From assembly GCF_031082405.1 (NCBI RefSeq), contig NZ_JAVHJU010000002.1, forward strand, positions 1 to 64,000: a stretch of 64,000 nt of DNA. Direction: 5' to 3'. How positions within the stretch are numbered: the stretch's first letter is position 1; each line of letters begins with the position of its first letter. Made by a program: the position numbers and the translations under genes. Shown in pieces: positions 1 through 7,282 of the stretch. The notes below the pieces were generated by a model, which was given only the letters and a program-made list of their open reading frames with translations, did no database searches and was not told the DNA's origin. The DNA comes from Amycolatopsis sp. A133. Lineage in GTDB: Bacteria > Actinomycetota > Actinomycetes > Mycobacteriales > Pseudonocardiaceae.

Positions 1-81
1 ACCCCCGGCGCCGTCCGCGTCGCCCAGCACCGCGCCCTCGCGCGGCTGAGAAAGGTCCTGGCCGCGGAGGAGGTGATCTGA
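1..81 (+). CDS. RNA polymerase sigma factor, C-terminal end (5' truncated by window edge)
   Basis: The first 27 codons are an open frame ending in TGA at 79-81. The visible residues ([18 protein letters not shown]) match the recognition helix and tail of sigma-70 region 4, where a T-x-G-x-V-[RK] helix is followed by H-R-x-L-x-x-L. The rest lies outside the window, so the class (probably ECF or another group 3/4 factor) cannot be settled. The next gene starts on the base after this stop, so the two are almost certainly co-transcribed. Confidence 0.7.
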   Translation, partial: TPGAVRVAQHRALARLRKVLAAEEVI

Positions 82-711
82 GTGAGCCGAAGGCCGGTGA
101 CGAGGCCCGGGGAACCCTGGGCGTACCAGGCTGTCCACCGGTCGATCGTGGCCGTCGACGTCGCGGGGTACGGGGACAGCCGCAGGACCAGCCCTCACCG
201 GCTGGTCCTGCGGCAGGCGCTCTACCAGGCCCTGCAGCAGGCCTTCGGCGTGGCACGAGTGCCCTGGCAGGCCTGTCAGCACATCGACTGCGGCGACGGC
301 GTACTGGTGCTCGTCCCTCCCGAGATCCCCAAGAGTGCCCTCGCAGACTCACTCCCTCGCGCGCTGACCGACCGCCTGCGGCGCCACAACGATCTGCACC
401 CACCGGAAGAGCAGCTCGGTCTGCGGATGGCTCTGCACGCCGGAGAGATCGTCCGCGACGAGTACGGAGTTACTGCGCCGTCGATCAATCACGCGTTCCG
501 GCTCCTCGCGGCACCGCCGGTCAAGGCCGCGTTGGCTGCCGCGGGACCGCTGGTCATGGTCACTTCCGCTTGGTTCTACGACGAGGTGGTGCGGCAGTGC
601 CCCACGATCGACTCCGGCGCGTTCCGCCCGGTCGAGGTCGCGGTGAAGGAGACCTATGCGGTCGGGTGGCTGGCTCTCCCGGGGACCACTGCGGCGCCCC
701 GGCACCCCTGA
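82..711 (+). CDS. Nucleotide-cyclase-like (CHD-fold) protein downstream of sigma factor
   Basis: A 209-residue protein starting at GTG immediately after the upstream stop, with a GGAGGAGG Shine-Dalgarno at about 66-73. The sequence follows the class III nucleotidyl cyclase fold: a beta1 strand with VAVDVAGYG near residues 23-31, a central GDGVLVLVP near 70-78, and [10 protein letters not shown] near 113-122 followed by an A-F-R-L helix. The paired metal-binding aspartates are only partly kept, so it may be a degenerate, non-catalytic domain. Similar proteins often follow sigma factors in Streptomyces and Pseudonocardiaceae. A regulatory role for the sigma factor is inferred from position only. 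Confidence 0.7.
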   Translation: MSRRPVTRPGEPWAYQAVHRSIVAVDVAGYGDSRRTSPHRLVLRQALYQALQQAFGVARVPWQACQHIDCGDGVLVLVPPEIPKSALADSLPRALTDRLRRHNDLHPPEEQLGLRMALHAGEIVRDEYGVTAPSINHAFRLLAAPPVKAALAAAGPLVMVTSAWFYDEVVRQCPTIDSGAFRPVEVAVKETYAVGWLALPGTTAAPRHP

Positions 712-993
712 CTCGGGCCTGTCGGGCCGGCCCGCGATCCCCGCCCGCTGCGCGGGATCGGGCCGGGGGTGGCCTCGGCCACCCGCCGGGACGCCCGCTC
801 CGGCGTGTCGCGGGAAAAGTTCTCCGGAAGGGCCTCGGGTCCTATATGGACGACCACTGTGGACGGCTCCGGAACCGGGTTTTGCCTGTTCAGAGCCGTG
901 CCGGGGGTCCGGGCCGCGCTCCGGGCGGCGTCCGGGGGAGGGCCTTCCGGAGGCGGAACCCGCCCCCGTACAAGGAAATATTTCGACCCCCGG

Positions 994-1021
994 TTGGATT
1001 TTGTGCGGTATTGGTAATACC
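994..1021 (+). promoter_or_regulatory. Likely promoter and palindrome upstream of the HU gene
   Basis: The 712-1079 spacer has no credible gene. Near its end TTGGAT (994-999) is followed after 15 bases by TAATAC (1015-1020), a usable -35/-10 pair on the short side. The -10 overlaps a perfect inverted repeat GGTATT-GGT-AATACC (1007-1021), which could be an operator. A CCACTGTGG palindrome lies at 854-862. Confidence 0.4.
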
Positions 1022-1079
1022 GTGTGCAGTGTCGGCCGAGATGGGCCGTGTACTAGTAGTTCCACTATGGAGGACTGGA

Positions 1080-1757
1080 ATGACGAACAAGGCCCAGCTG
1101 ATCGAGGCGCTGTCGGAGCGTCTGGGCGACAAGAAGGTGGCTTCGCAGGCCGTTGACGGTCTGGTGGACATCATCATCCGGACGGTCAACAAGGGCGAAA
1201 AGGTCAACATCACCGGCTTCGGGGTGTTCGAGAAGCGCGCCCGCGCCGCTCGCACCGCCCGCAACCCGCGCACCGGTGAGGCCGTGAAGGTCAAGAAGAC
1301 CAACGTGCCCGCCTTCCGCGCCGGCACCACCTTCAAGGACGTCATCTCCGGCACCAAGAAGCTGCCCAAGGCGACGCCGGTCAAGCGCGCCAGCGCGGCC
1401 ACCAGCACGCGGGCGACCGCCACCAAGGCCGCCGCCACCGCTGCGCCGGCCAAGGCGACGACGACCCGCACCACCCGTGCGGCGGCGGCCAAGCCGGCCA
1501 CCACGCGCTCGACCACCACGCGGACCCGCGCCACCGCGGCGAAGCCGGCCGCCAAGGCCACCACCGCCACCAAGGCGGCCCCGAAGACCGCCGCGTCCAA
1601 GACGACGGCGGCCAAGGCCACCACGGCGAAGGCGACCACCACGCGGGCCAAGACCGCCGCCGCCAAGCCGGCGGCCGCGACCAAGACCGCCGCGGCGAAG
1701 AAAACCACGGCAGCCAAGGCCCCGGCCAAGCGCACGTCGGCGGCCAAGAAGAAGTAG
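1080..1757 (+). CDS. hupB: HU-family nucleoid protein with long Lys/Ala/Thr tail
   Basis: A 225-residue DNA-binding protein. Residues 1-90 are a standard HU/IHF fold: the N-terminal helices begin [19 protein letters not shown], the DNA-contacting beta arm carries the R-x-x-R-N-P-R-T-G signature ([10 protein letters not shown]), and the hydrophobic core ends at FKDVISG. From about residue 95 to the end the chain is a low-complexity Lys/Ala/Thr/Arg tail resembling histone H1, as in mycobacterial HupB and streptomycete HupS. ATG at 1080 was chosen for its GGAGG at about 1069-1073; the frame is open further upstream without any RBS. The tail length varies between strains in this family. Expected role: DNA compaction and protection. 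Confidence 0.93.
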   Translation: MTNKAQLIEALSERLGDKKVASQAVDGLVDIIIRTVNKGEKVNITGFGVFEKRARAARTARNPRTGEAVKVKKTNVPAFRAGTTFKDVISGTKKLPKATPVKRASAATSTRATATKAAATAAPAKATTTRTTRAAAAKPATTRSTTTRTRATAAKPAAKATTATKAAPKTAASKTTAAKATTAKATTTRAKTAAAKPAAATKTAAAKKTTAAKAPAKRTSAAKKK

Positions 1758-1773
1758 TAACCAGGGTTCACTC

Positions 1774-1813
1774 CCGGAAGGGCCCCGCACCGGCTGGTGC
1801 GGGGCCCTTCCGG
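1774..1813 (+). terminator. Strong hairpin terminator after hupB
   Basis: A perfect 18-bp inverted repeat (1774-1791 and 1796-1813) with a GGCT loop lies 16 bases after the hupB stop. There is no long U run, which is normal for actinobacterial intrinsic terminators. Confidence 0.85.
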
Positions 1814-2040
1814 CGTCCGGGGGTAGGGCTGAGGCCGCCGCTCCCGGCCTGCGGGGGAAATGTGGAGCGCCGGAGTGCCGATCGGGTGCCGACCGCTCTG
1901 GGGCCGCTTGAACGCCGCCGCCGGCGCTTTCCCACGCGGTGCGCCCGGCGGCTGCTGTGCGGACAGCCGATGGCGGGACGCCGGCCCGGCGAGGGAAGGC
2001 CCCGCCGGGGCTCGACACGTTTCGAGCCGCCGGCACCGCC

Positions 2041-2236
2041 CACAGGGACACAGCCCGGCTCAACACCGTTTCCAGCGCAACGGCGCCACCTCGCGGACAT
2101 CGCCCGGCTCAACGCAGTTTCCCGGCAAAGCTCACCGGCGCCGCCCCCAAGGACACAGCCCCGCTTAACACCGTTTCCAGCGCAACGAGCTCACCGGCGC
2201 CGCCACGCGGACATCGCACCCCGCCCGGCAAAGAAC
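2041..2236. repeat. Degenerate tandem repeat, about 3.5 units of 50-58 bp
   Basis: The 1814-2444 spacer has no convincing gene but contains an imperfect tandem array. GGACA recurs at about 2045, 2095, 2150 and 2208, each followed by a G/C-rich box, then [CG]GCT[CT]AACRC-GTTTC and a CACCGGCGCCGCC linker. Units alternate between two versions: odd ones have GGACACAGCCC and even ones GGACATCGCCC. A weaker ancestor-like unit is visible at 2011-2040. Its function is unknown. Confidence 0.6.
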
Positions 2237-2444
2237 CACCACTACCGCTTCCCTTCCCCTCCGCGAAGCACTTCGGAACCGGTCCCGGTCACCGGCACCC
2301 ACCCCCGGCAATTCCCCCGCCTGTTCTAGGCCACTCGTTGGGGTGAACGCACGCCAAGGCGGTTTCCCCGCTCCCCCGACGGTTGCCTTCGCGGCTGCGC
2401 GGGTAGCCGTCGAAGACGGAAACGACCCTCGGCAAGGAGTGGTG

Positions 2445-2639
2445 ATGACGGGGAACGAAAACCGGCCCGGCGATCCCGAAGCGGACCTCGCCCACAGCCG
2501 CCGGCTCATCAAAGAAGCCAAAGAAGCGGCCGAGGAGGCGCACCTGGCCGATCCCGCCGAAGGCGCCGCCGACGAGGCGCTGGCGACCGATCCGCCCTAC
2601 CACCACGGTGAACAGGGTTCCACGCCCTCGGGTACCTAG
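2445..2639 (+). CDS. Small acidic hypothetical protein
   Basis: A 64-residue protein, Ala/Glu/Asp-rich, with one probable amphipathic helix (HSRRLIKEAKEAAEEAHLA, residues 17-35). The frame is open upstream, but ATG 2445 has AAGGAG at 2434-2439 at proper spacing, so it was preferred. No domain is recognised. It sits between hupB and lsr2 and has its own spacer on both sides. It has the look of small, uncharacterised proteins conserved among Pseudonocardiaceae. Confidence 0.6.
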   Translation: MTGNENRPGDPEADLAHSRRLIKEAKEAAEEAHLADPAEGAADEALATDPPYHHGEQGSTPSGT

Positions 2640-2877
2640 ATTTGCGCCGGTAATGCCGCCTCGCCGGCGTTCCGCCCGGGTCGCGGCCTTTCCGCCCGGA
2701 ACTCCGGCGGCGGCCCGGTCCTATCAGGACCACCCGGGCCGCCGCCGTTCCGCGTTGTCGACAGGAAATTGCCGTACCTCTCCCCGGGTGGATACACTCC
2801 ACCGAAGAACGCCGACCATTGTGCAACTTGTCACATGTCGCGTTCCCCGGACGCACATCCAGCTGAGGAGCATTCAC

Positions 2878-3291
2878 GTGGCCCAGAAAGTCCTCGTCGA
2901 GATCCTGGACGACATCGACGGCACCACCGCCGCCCAGACCGTTCAGTTCGGCCTCGACGGCGTCACCTACGAAATCGACCTTTCGGACGAGAACGCCACC
3001 GCCCTGCGCGACGAACTGGCCCGCTTCATCGCGGCCGGCCGGCGCATCGGCGGCCGCAAGGTCCGCGTCGCCACCGGGCAGTCGACCACGACCAGCACGA
3101 CCGACCGCGAGCGCAACCAGCAGATCCGCGCCTGGGCCAACGCGAACGGCTACGAGGTCTCCGAGCGGGGACGCCTGTCCTCCGAGGTGATCGCCGCCTA
3201 CGAGCAGGCCCAGGTCGAAGAGGCCGAGGCGCCCGCGGCGCCGCCGCGCAAGCGCGCCCCGCGCAAGAGGGTCGCCGCCGCCAAGAAGTAA
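2878..3291 (+). CDS. lsr2: Lsr2 nucleoid-associated xenogeneic silencer
   Basis: A 137-residue Lsr2 homologue that binds the minor groove of AT-rich DNA and silences horizontally acquired genes. The N-terminal dimerisation domain begins MAQKVLVEILDDIDG and includes the conserved VTYEIDLS strand near residues 37-44. After a flexible Thr/Ser linker, the DNA-binding domain has IRAWANANGYEVSERGRL, where R-G-R is the AT-hook-like core. A basic Lys/Arg/Ala tail follows. GTG 2878 has CTGAGGAG eight bases upstream. Actinobacteria often carry several lsr2 paralogues; only this one is in the window. Confidence 0.96.
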   Translation: MAQKVLVEILDDIDGTTAAQTVQFGLDGVTYEIDLSDENATALRDELARFIAAGRRIGGRKVRVATGQSTTTSTTDRERNQQIRAWANANGYEVSERGRLSSEVIAAYEQAQVEEAEAPAAPPRKRAPRKRVAAAKK

Positions 3292-3340
3292 CGCGGTGGC
3301 CGGGAGATCACTGGGGAAAGATCACGGTAGCCGGCCGCCC

Positions 3341-3367
3341 GGCGGCGAGGGCGCACCCCTCGCCGCC
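3341..3367 (+). terminator. GC-rich hairpin after lsr2
   Basis: An 11-bp perfect stem (GGCGGCGAGGG, 3341-3351, and its complement 3357-3367) with a 5-base loop sits between the convergent lsr2 and tetR genes. It could serve both strands. Confidence 0.65.
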
Positions 3368-3499
3368 GATGCCGGGCCCGGCATTCCGGGCCGCGCGTGG
3401 GCGGCATCACACATCCCGCGTTGTCAGGAATTGTCAGCGCATTCCGCCGGGCCTTTCCGCAAAACCTGAGCGCGACCGCGGGAGCACCCAGAGCGAGAA

Positions 3500-4108
3500 T
3501 CAGGAGCGCAGCGCCGGCCCGATCCAGCGGCGGACCAGCGCCCGCAGCTCGTCATCGGTGTGCGGCGGCGTCGACGGGTACTGCAGGAACGACAGGAAGA
3601 GCCGCATCAGGACCTCGGCGAGCCCCTGCAGCTCCGCCTCGGTGGTGATCCCGGCGGCCGCCCAGTCCACCGGCACGTTGCGCAGGATCCCCGCGCCGAA
3701 CGAAAACGCGAGCGGGGACAGGACGCCGTCGGTGAAGTAGTCGGCTTCGCCCGCCTGCAGGAGCAGTCCCATGTGCGGCTCGCCGGGGATCGCCCGGACG
3801 GCGAACACCACGGACTCCACGGCGGCTTCGGCGGCACTGCCCGATGCCGCGAGGTGCCGTGCCATCCGCCCGGCGAACTCCTCGACGCCGGCCAGCGCGA
3901 CCGCCCGCAGGATGTCCTTCAGCCCCGGGAAGTAGCGGTAGACGGTCTGCCGGGTGACGCCCGCCTCGGCGGCGACGTCGGAGAGGCTCGTCTTGGCCAG
4001 GCCGGCGCGGTCGAGGCACGCCGTTGCGGCTTCGACGATCCGGCGGCGTGCCTCGTCTTCGGTGCCGGGCGGGTTGCCCTGCCATCCGTGGTGCCCCATG
4101 TGGTCCAT
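3500..4108 (-). CDS. TetR/AcrR-family transcriptional regulator
   Basis: A 202-residue regulator. The N-terminal helix-turn-helix is typical of TetR: RRRIVEAATACLDRAGLAKT leads into VAAEAGVTRQTVYRYFPGL (about residues 44-62). The C-terminal ligand domain is not assignable. It is the last of three genes read leftwards (flavoprotein 5207-6664, membrane protein 4128-5210, this gene), with only 19 bases to the membrane gene, so it probably represses its own operon through the palindrome at 6681-6713. A short N-terminal extension (MDHMGHHGWQ) leaves the start slightly uncertain. Confidence 0.9.
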   Translation of the reverse strand: MDHMGHHGWQGNPPGTEDEARRRIVEAATACLDRAGLAKTSLSDVAAEAGVTRQTVYRYFPGLKDILRAVALAGVEEFAGRMARHLAASGSAAEAAVESVVFAVRAIPGEPHMGLLLQAGEADYFTDGVLSPLAFSFGAGILRNVPVDWAAAGITTEAELQGLAEVLMRLFLSFLQYPSTPPHTDDELRALVRRWIGPALRS

Positions 4109-4127
4109 CTTCCCCGAGCCGGCGAGC

Positions 4128-5210
4128 TCAGCCGGGGGCAGGTGCCCCGGGGTTCTTCCGGAACAGCGCGATCAGCAGCAGCCCGGCCGCGGCGAAGCAG
4201 GCGAGCGCGTAGAGCCCGCTGCCGATCGGGGTGCCGTCCGCGGTGACGCCGTCGTGCGCGGCGAAGTAGGCCGGGAGGGCACCGATCCAGAACACCGCCA
4301 GCGCGCCCAGGTAGGCGGCCGGGTACCACCGCGTGAACGCGGACAAGGGCTCGCGGCGGGGAGACCGCAGGGCGGACCCGGCGATCCCGGCGCCGGCCAG
4401 CCAGATCAGCGCCAGCTCGGCGCCGAGGATCCAGGCCCGCGCGGTGGTGTGCTCGCCGGCGAGCCCCGACGGGATCCCGGCGATCGCCATGGCCGGCGGG
4501 GTGAGGACGCCCGCCAGCAGCGTCCGCAGCACCAGCGGCCACCCGCGGCGCGGCACCGGGCCGCCGGTGAGGCGCACGACCAGGTACGTCATGGCGGCCA
4601 TCGAAACCGAAGCGAACAGCACCATGCTGGTCATCGGCACCGACGCGAGCGCCGGGTGGTTCACGACGGTGTTGCCCGGGTTCCAGGCCCACCACTTCAG
4701 CTGCGGGCCGAGGTGGTCGAAGACTTCGTAGAACACCTGGCAGACGAAGGCCACGGCCACGGAACCGGTCAGCGCACCCCGCCGGAAGATCCCGAGCGAG
4801 CGCACGACCTCGTAGGCGAGCTGGCTGATCACCGGGTAGAACGCCACGATGTAGAGCGGCAACCGGTCCGCCATGAACTGCACGGTGAACCGGTTGTGGG
4901 CGAAGATGAAGCCGTAGAGCCGGTCGAGGCCGAACCACTCCGGGAAGTACAGCGGCGGCTCGGTCACGAAGAGGTAGACCAGCGAGGCGCACCACAGCGC
5001 CAGGTTCACCGGATCGCCCTCGCGGCGACGGCGGAGCGCGTGCACCAGCGCGAACACCGCGCCGGCGACGATCAGCACCTCCAGCAGCGGCATCGTCCAG
5101 TGGGTCGGCGCCCACGGCGGGCGGAGCGAAACCACCGGCGAGACGTCGTGGCAGTCGAAACCGAGGCCGCGGGTGACGGCTTCGGCGTCCGGCCCGCACG
5201 CCGCGCTCAT
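4128..5210 (-). CDS. Polytopic membrane protein
   Basis: A 360-residue protein with about eight hydrophobic segments, for example around VLIVAGAVFALVHAL, the LALWCASLVYLF region, ALTGSVAVAFVCQVFYEVF, LALIWLAGAGIAGSAL and ALACFAAAGLLLIALF. No catalytic motif is recognised. Several Trp/Pro-rich periplasmic loops are seen (LKWWAWNPGNTVVNHPAL). Its ATG overlaps the stop of the flavoprotein gene by four bases (ATGA), implying translational coupling. It may process or transport the same substrate as the flavoprotein. The family is unknown to me. Confidence 0.8.
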   Translation of the reverse strand: MSAACGPDAEAVTRGLGFDCHDVSPVVSLRPPWAPTHWTMPLLEVLIVAGAVFALVHALRRRREGDPVNLALWCASLVYLFVTEPPLYFPEWFGLDRLYGFIFAHNRFTVQFMADRLPLYIVAFYPVISQLAYEVVRSLGIFRRGALTGSVAVAFVCQVFYEVFDHLGPQLKWWAWNPGNTVVNHPALASVPMTSMVLFASVSMAAMTYLVVRLTGGPVPRRGWPLVLRTLLAGVLTPPAMAIAGIPSGLAGEHTTARAWILGAELALIWLAGAGIAGSALRSPRREPLSAFTRWYPAAYLGALAVFWIGALPAYFAAHDGVTADGTPIGSGLYALACFAAAGLLLIALFRKNPGAPAPG

Positions 5211-6664
5211 CGCGCGGTCGCCGTGGCCGGCGAGTAGTCGGTGGCCGGCGGCTCGGCCTGGGGGTCGAACCCGGACGGAACCCGGTGGCGGCCCAGCGCC
5301 GCGCGGACGCGGTAGCGCACCAGCCCCGCGAGCACCCGCGGGTTGCGCAGCATCTCCCCCAGCGGCTCGTCGAGGTTGAACACCTTCGCGAAGTGCTCGT
5401 CGACCACCTCGTCTTCGCGGGCGGCGCCGACGATGAGACTGAACGCCGGAGCCGACACGGCCGCGACGATGCGCCGCCGCCACTCGGGCAGTTTCTCGGT
5501 GCCCACCGCACACGCGTAGCCCTGGTCCCTGGCCATCGCCAGGGACCACGGCACGCGCAGCAACGCGCGTTGTGCCGCGTAGAAGCTCGAGGAGAACTTC
5601 GCGTCGAGCCGCCCGGCGCGGGACAGGTGCTCGCGCAGCAGCAGCGCCGAGGCCGACGCGGAGCTGATCCCCTGGGCGTAGAAGGGGTTGAACGCGCAGA
5701 TCGAGTCGCCGACGAACACCAGCCGCCGCGGCGGGGTGCGCAGGCGGTCGTAGCGCCGCCACTTGTTGCCGGTCGAGCGGGTGAGGTGCACCGGCGACGC
5801 GGGGGCGCACCGGTCCATCGCGGCGGCGAACAACGGCGTCCGCACCCGGCGCGCCGTTTCGACGAACGCGTCGGTGCTGCTGGGCATCTCCAGTCCCCAC
5901 GACCCCATGCAGGCGATGACGCGGTTGCCTTCGATCGGGAAGAAGTTGACCAGGAACTCGTGCTCGGCGGGGTGTTCGCCCTTGTCCGGCGTCGGCATGA
6001 TCACCAGGTGCCGCCACCACCACGACGCGGGGCGTTCGGCGGGCAGGTCGTACCAGCGCGAGGTGTAGGTGACTTTGGCGTCGAGCGTCTGCACCTCGGG
6101 TTCGGGCCAGCCGGCCGCCGCCAGCCAGCCGGCGACCGGGGAACCGCGGCCCATCGCGTCCACCACGAAGTCGGCGTCGACGTGCTCCTCGCCGTCGGAG
6201 GCGGTGAAGCCGACCCCGGTGATCTCCCCGTCTTCCGTGGTGAGCCCACGCACCGCGACCCCTTCGCGGACGACGACGTTGGCCAGCTCGCGCACCTTGT
6301 CCCGCAGCACCCGTTCGATGAGGATCCGCGAGCCGTAGACCATCGTCATGGCGCTGCGCTTGCGGGCCGACCAGCCCGGCCCGTCGAGGTAGGCGGCATC
6401 CATGGACGGCATCAGCAGCAGCCCGCCCGCCGCGATGAGGTCGTCCTCGAACCCGGGGAACAGCGCCCCGATCGCGCGGCGGCCCGAGTTCAGCAGGAAG
6501 TGCGGGTGCTTGCTCTGCGGCACGCCGCGGCGGTGCTCGGCCCCGGCGGGCAGTTCGTCGCGTTCCAGCACCAGCACGCGGTCGAAGTGGGGGGCGAGCG
6601 CGCCGGCGGCGCACAGACCGGCGGCGCTGCCACCGAGGACGACGGCGGTCTTGCCGAGCCGCAT
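5207..6664 (-). CDS. FAD-dependent oxidoreductase / monooxygenase-like flavoprotein
   Basis: About 485 residues. The N-terminal FAD-binding Rossmann motif is VVLGGSAAGLCAAGALAPHF. A second FAD contact, the GD motif, is VFVGDSICAFNPFYAQGISS. The overall plan resembles squalene-epoxidase/tryptophan-halogenase-like flavoprotein monooxygenases. No halogenase WxWxIP motif was found. ATG 6664 was chosen because GGGAG lies nine bases upstream; a TTG three codons earlier has no spacing. It is first in an operon with the membrane protein and TetR regulator. The substrate is unknown. Confidence 0.88.
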   Translation of the reverse strand: MRLGKTAVVLGGSAAGLCAAGALAPHFDRVLVLERDELPAGAEHRRGVPQSKHPHFLLNSGRRAIGALFPGFEDDLIAAGGLLLMPSMDAAYLDGPGWSARKRSAMTMVYGSRILIERVLRDKVRELANVVVREGVAVRGLTTEDGEITGVGFTASDGEEHVDADFVVDAMGRGSPVAGWLAAAGWPEPEVQTLDAKVTYTSRWYDLPAERPASWWWRHLVIMPTPDKGEHPAEHEFLVNFFPIEGNRVIACMGSWGLEMPSSTDAFVETARRVRTPLFAAAMDRCAPASPVHLTRSTGNKWRRYDRLRTPPRRLVFVGDSICAFNPFYAQGISSASASALLLREHLSRAGRLDAKFSSSFYAAQRALLRVPWSLAMARDQGYACAVGTEKLPEWRRRIVAAVSAPAFSLIVGAAREDEVVDEHFAKVFNLDEPLGEMLRNPRVLAGLVRYRVRAALGRHRVPSGFDPQAEPPATDYSPATATAR

Positions 6665-6680
6665 GCGGATCAACTCCCGT

Positions 6681-6713
6681 CATTCATACAAAGAGACAAT
6701 GAATGTATGAATG
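6681..6713 (-). promoter_or_regulatory. TetR-type operator over the flavoprotein promoter
   Basis: CATTCATAC (6681-6689) and its exact complement GTATGAATG (6705-6713) form an inverted repeat 17-49 bases upstream of the flavoprotein start. The right arm is preceded by a further AATGAATG half-site. On the minus strand TTCATA and TGTATG-like hexamers could be the promoter. The operon encodes its own TetR protein, so autoregulation is likely. Confidence 0.6.
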
Positions 6714-6865
6714 ACCGCGACCGCGTGTCAAGCCCCCTCCGGTGTCCACAGTGGACGCTCCGGCCCGATTCGCCGGGGATTTCCGGGAGGCGCAGTCCTC
6801 GCCGGGTCCGGCGTTTCCCGCCCCGCCGCCGCGGGTAGCCACCCCCCGGCGACAGGAGGCGGGCC

Positions 6866-7249
6866 ATGACCGACCACGAACCGTCCACGGCCGCGCACAT
6901 GCAGGCCGTGGCCGCGGAACTCGGGCTGCAGCCCGAGGACACGCGCTCGCACACCGGCGACTTCGCGGGCGGGCAGATCCGGCTCGCGGGCCTCACCGCC
7001 GACCGCGAATCGAGCGACTACCTGCTGCGCTGGACCCCCGGCGAAGGCTGGCAGCTCGCCGCGGAGGACGGCCCGTCCCGCGAGCTGCGGACCGTCGCCG
7101 AGCTGCCGGGCCGGCAGCAGCACCAGCCCGAATCGGTGGCCGACTTCGTCCTCACCGCCCTGACCTCGCGCGGGGAACGCCCGGTGCGCCGGTCGGACGA
7201 GCCGGGACCGGAGACCCTCCCGCGAGAACCGGCTCAGCGGCGCTGGTAG
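6866..7249 (+). CDS. Hypothetical protein, 127 aa
   Basis: A soluble 127-residue protein with GGAGG just before the ATG. The core (residues 10-100) alternates a helix (AHMQAVAAELGL), strands with G-Q-I-R-L-A-G-L and a Y-L-L-R-W-T-P-G-E-G-W-Q-L strand pair, and a C-terminal helix SVADFVLTAL. The tail is Arg/Pro-rich and disordered. It resembles small alpha/beta proteins of unknown function common in Pseudonocardiaceae. It is convergent with the STAND gene, 33 bases away. Confidence 0.7.
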   Translation: MTDHEPSTAAHMQAVAAELGLQPEDTRSHTGDFAGGQIRLAGLTADRESSDYLLRWTPGEGWQLAAEDGPSRELRTVAELPGRQQHQPESVADFVLTALTSRGERPVRRSDEPGPETLPREPAQRRW

Positions 7250-7282
7250 CCACGGACCCGGCGACGAACAGCCCGGAGTCCG

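Noticed and set aside
1080..1757. Extra genes on other frames of the HU tail
   Set aside because: The tail is repetitive Lys/Ala/Thr coding, which opens all frames; the other frames give only Arg/Pro or Val/Ala runs.
2041..2236. CRISPR array
   Set aside because: Units are degenerate, have no distinct spacers of constant length, and no cas gene is in the window.
4128..6683. A single 851-residue minus-strand frame across two genes
   Set aside because: Only the part below 5210 is real coding (the membrane protein). Above this the frame is a shadow of the flavoprotein, which has a clear FAD motif and RBS in another frame.
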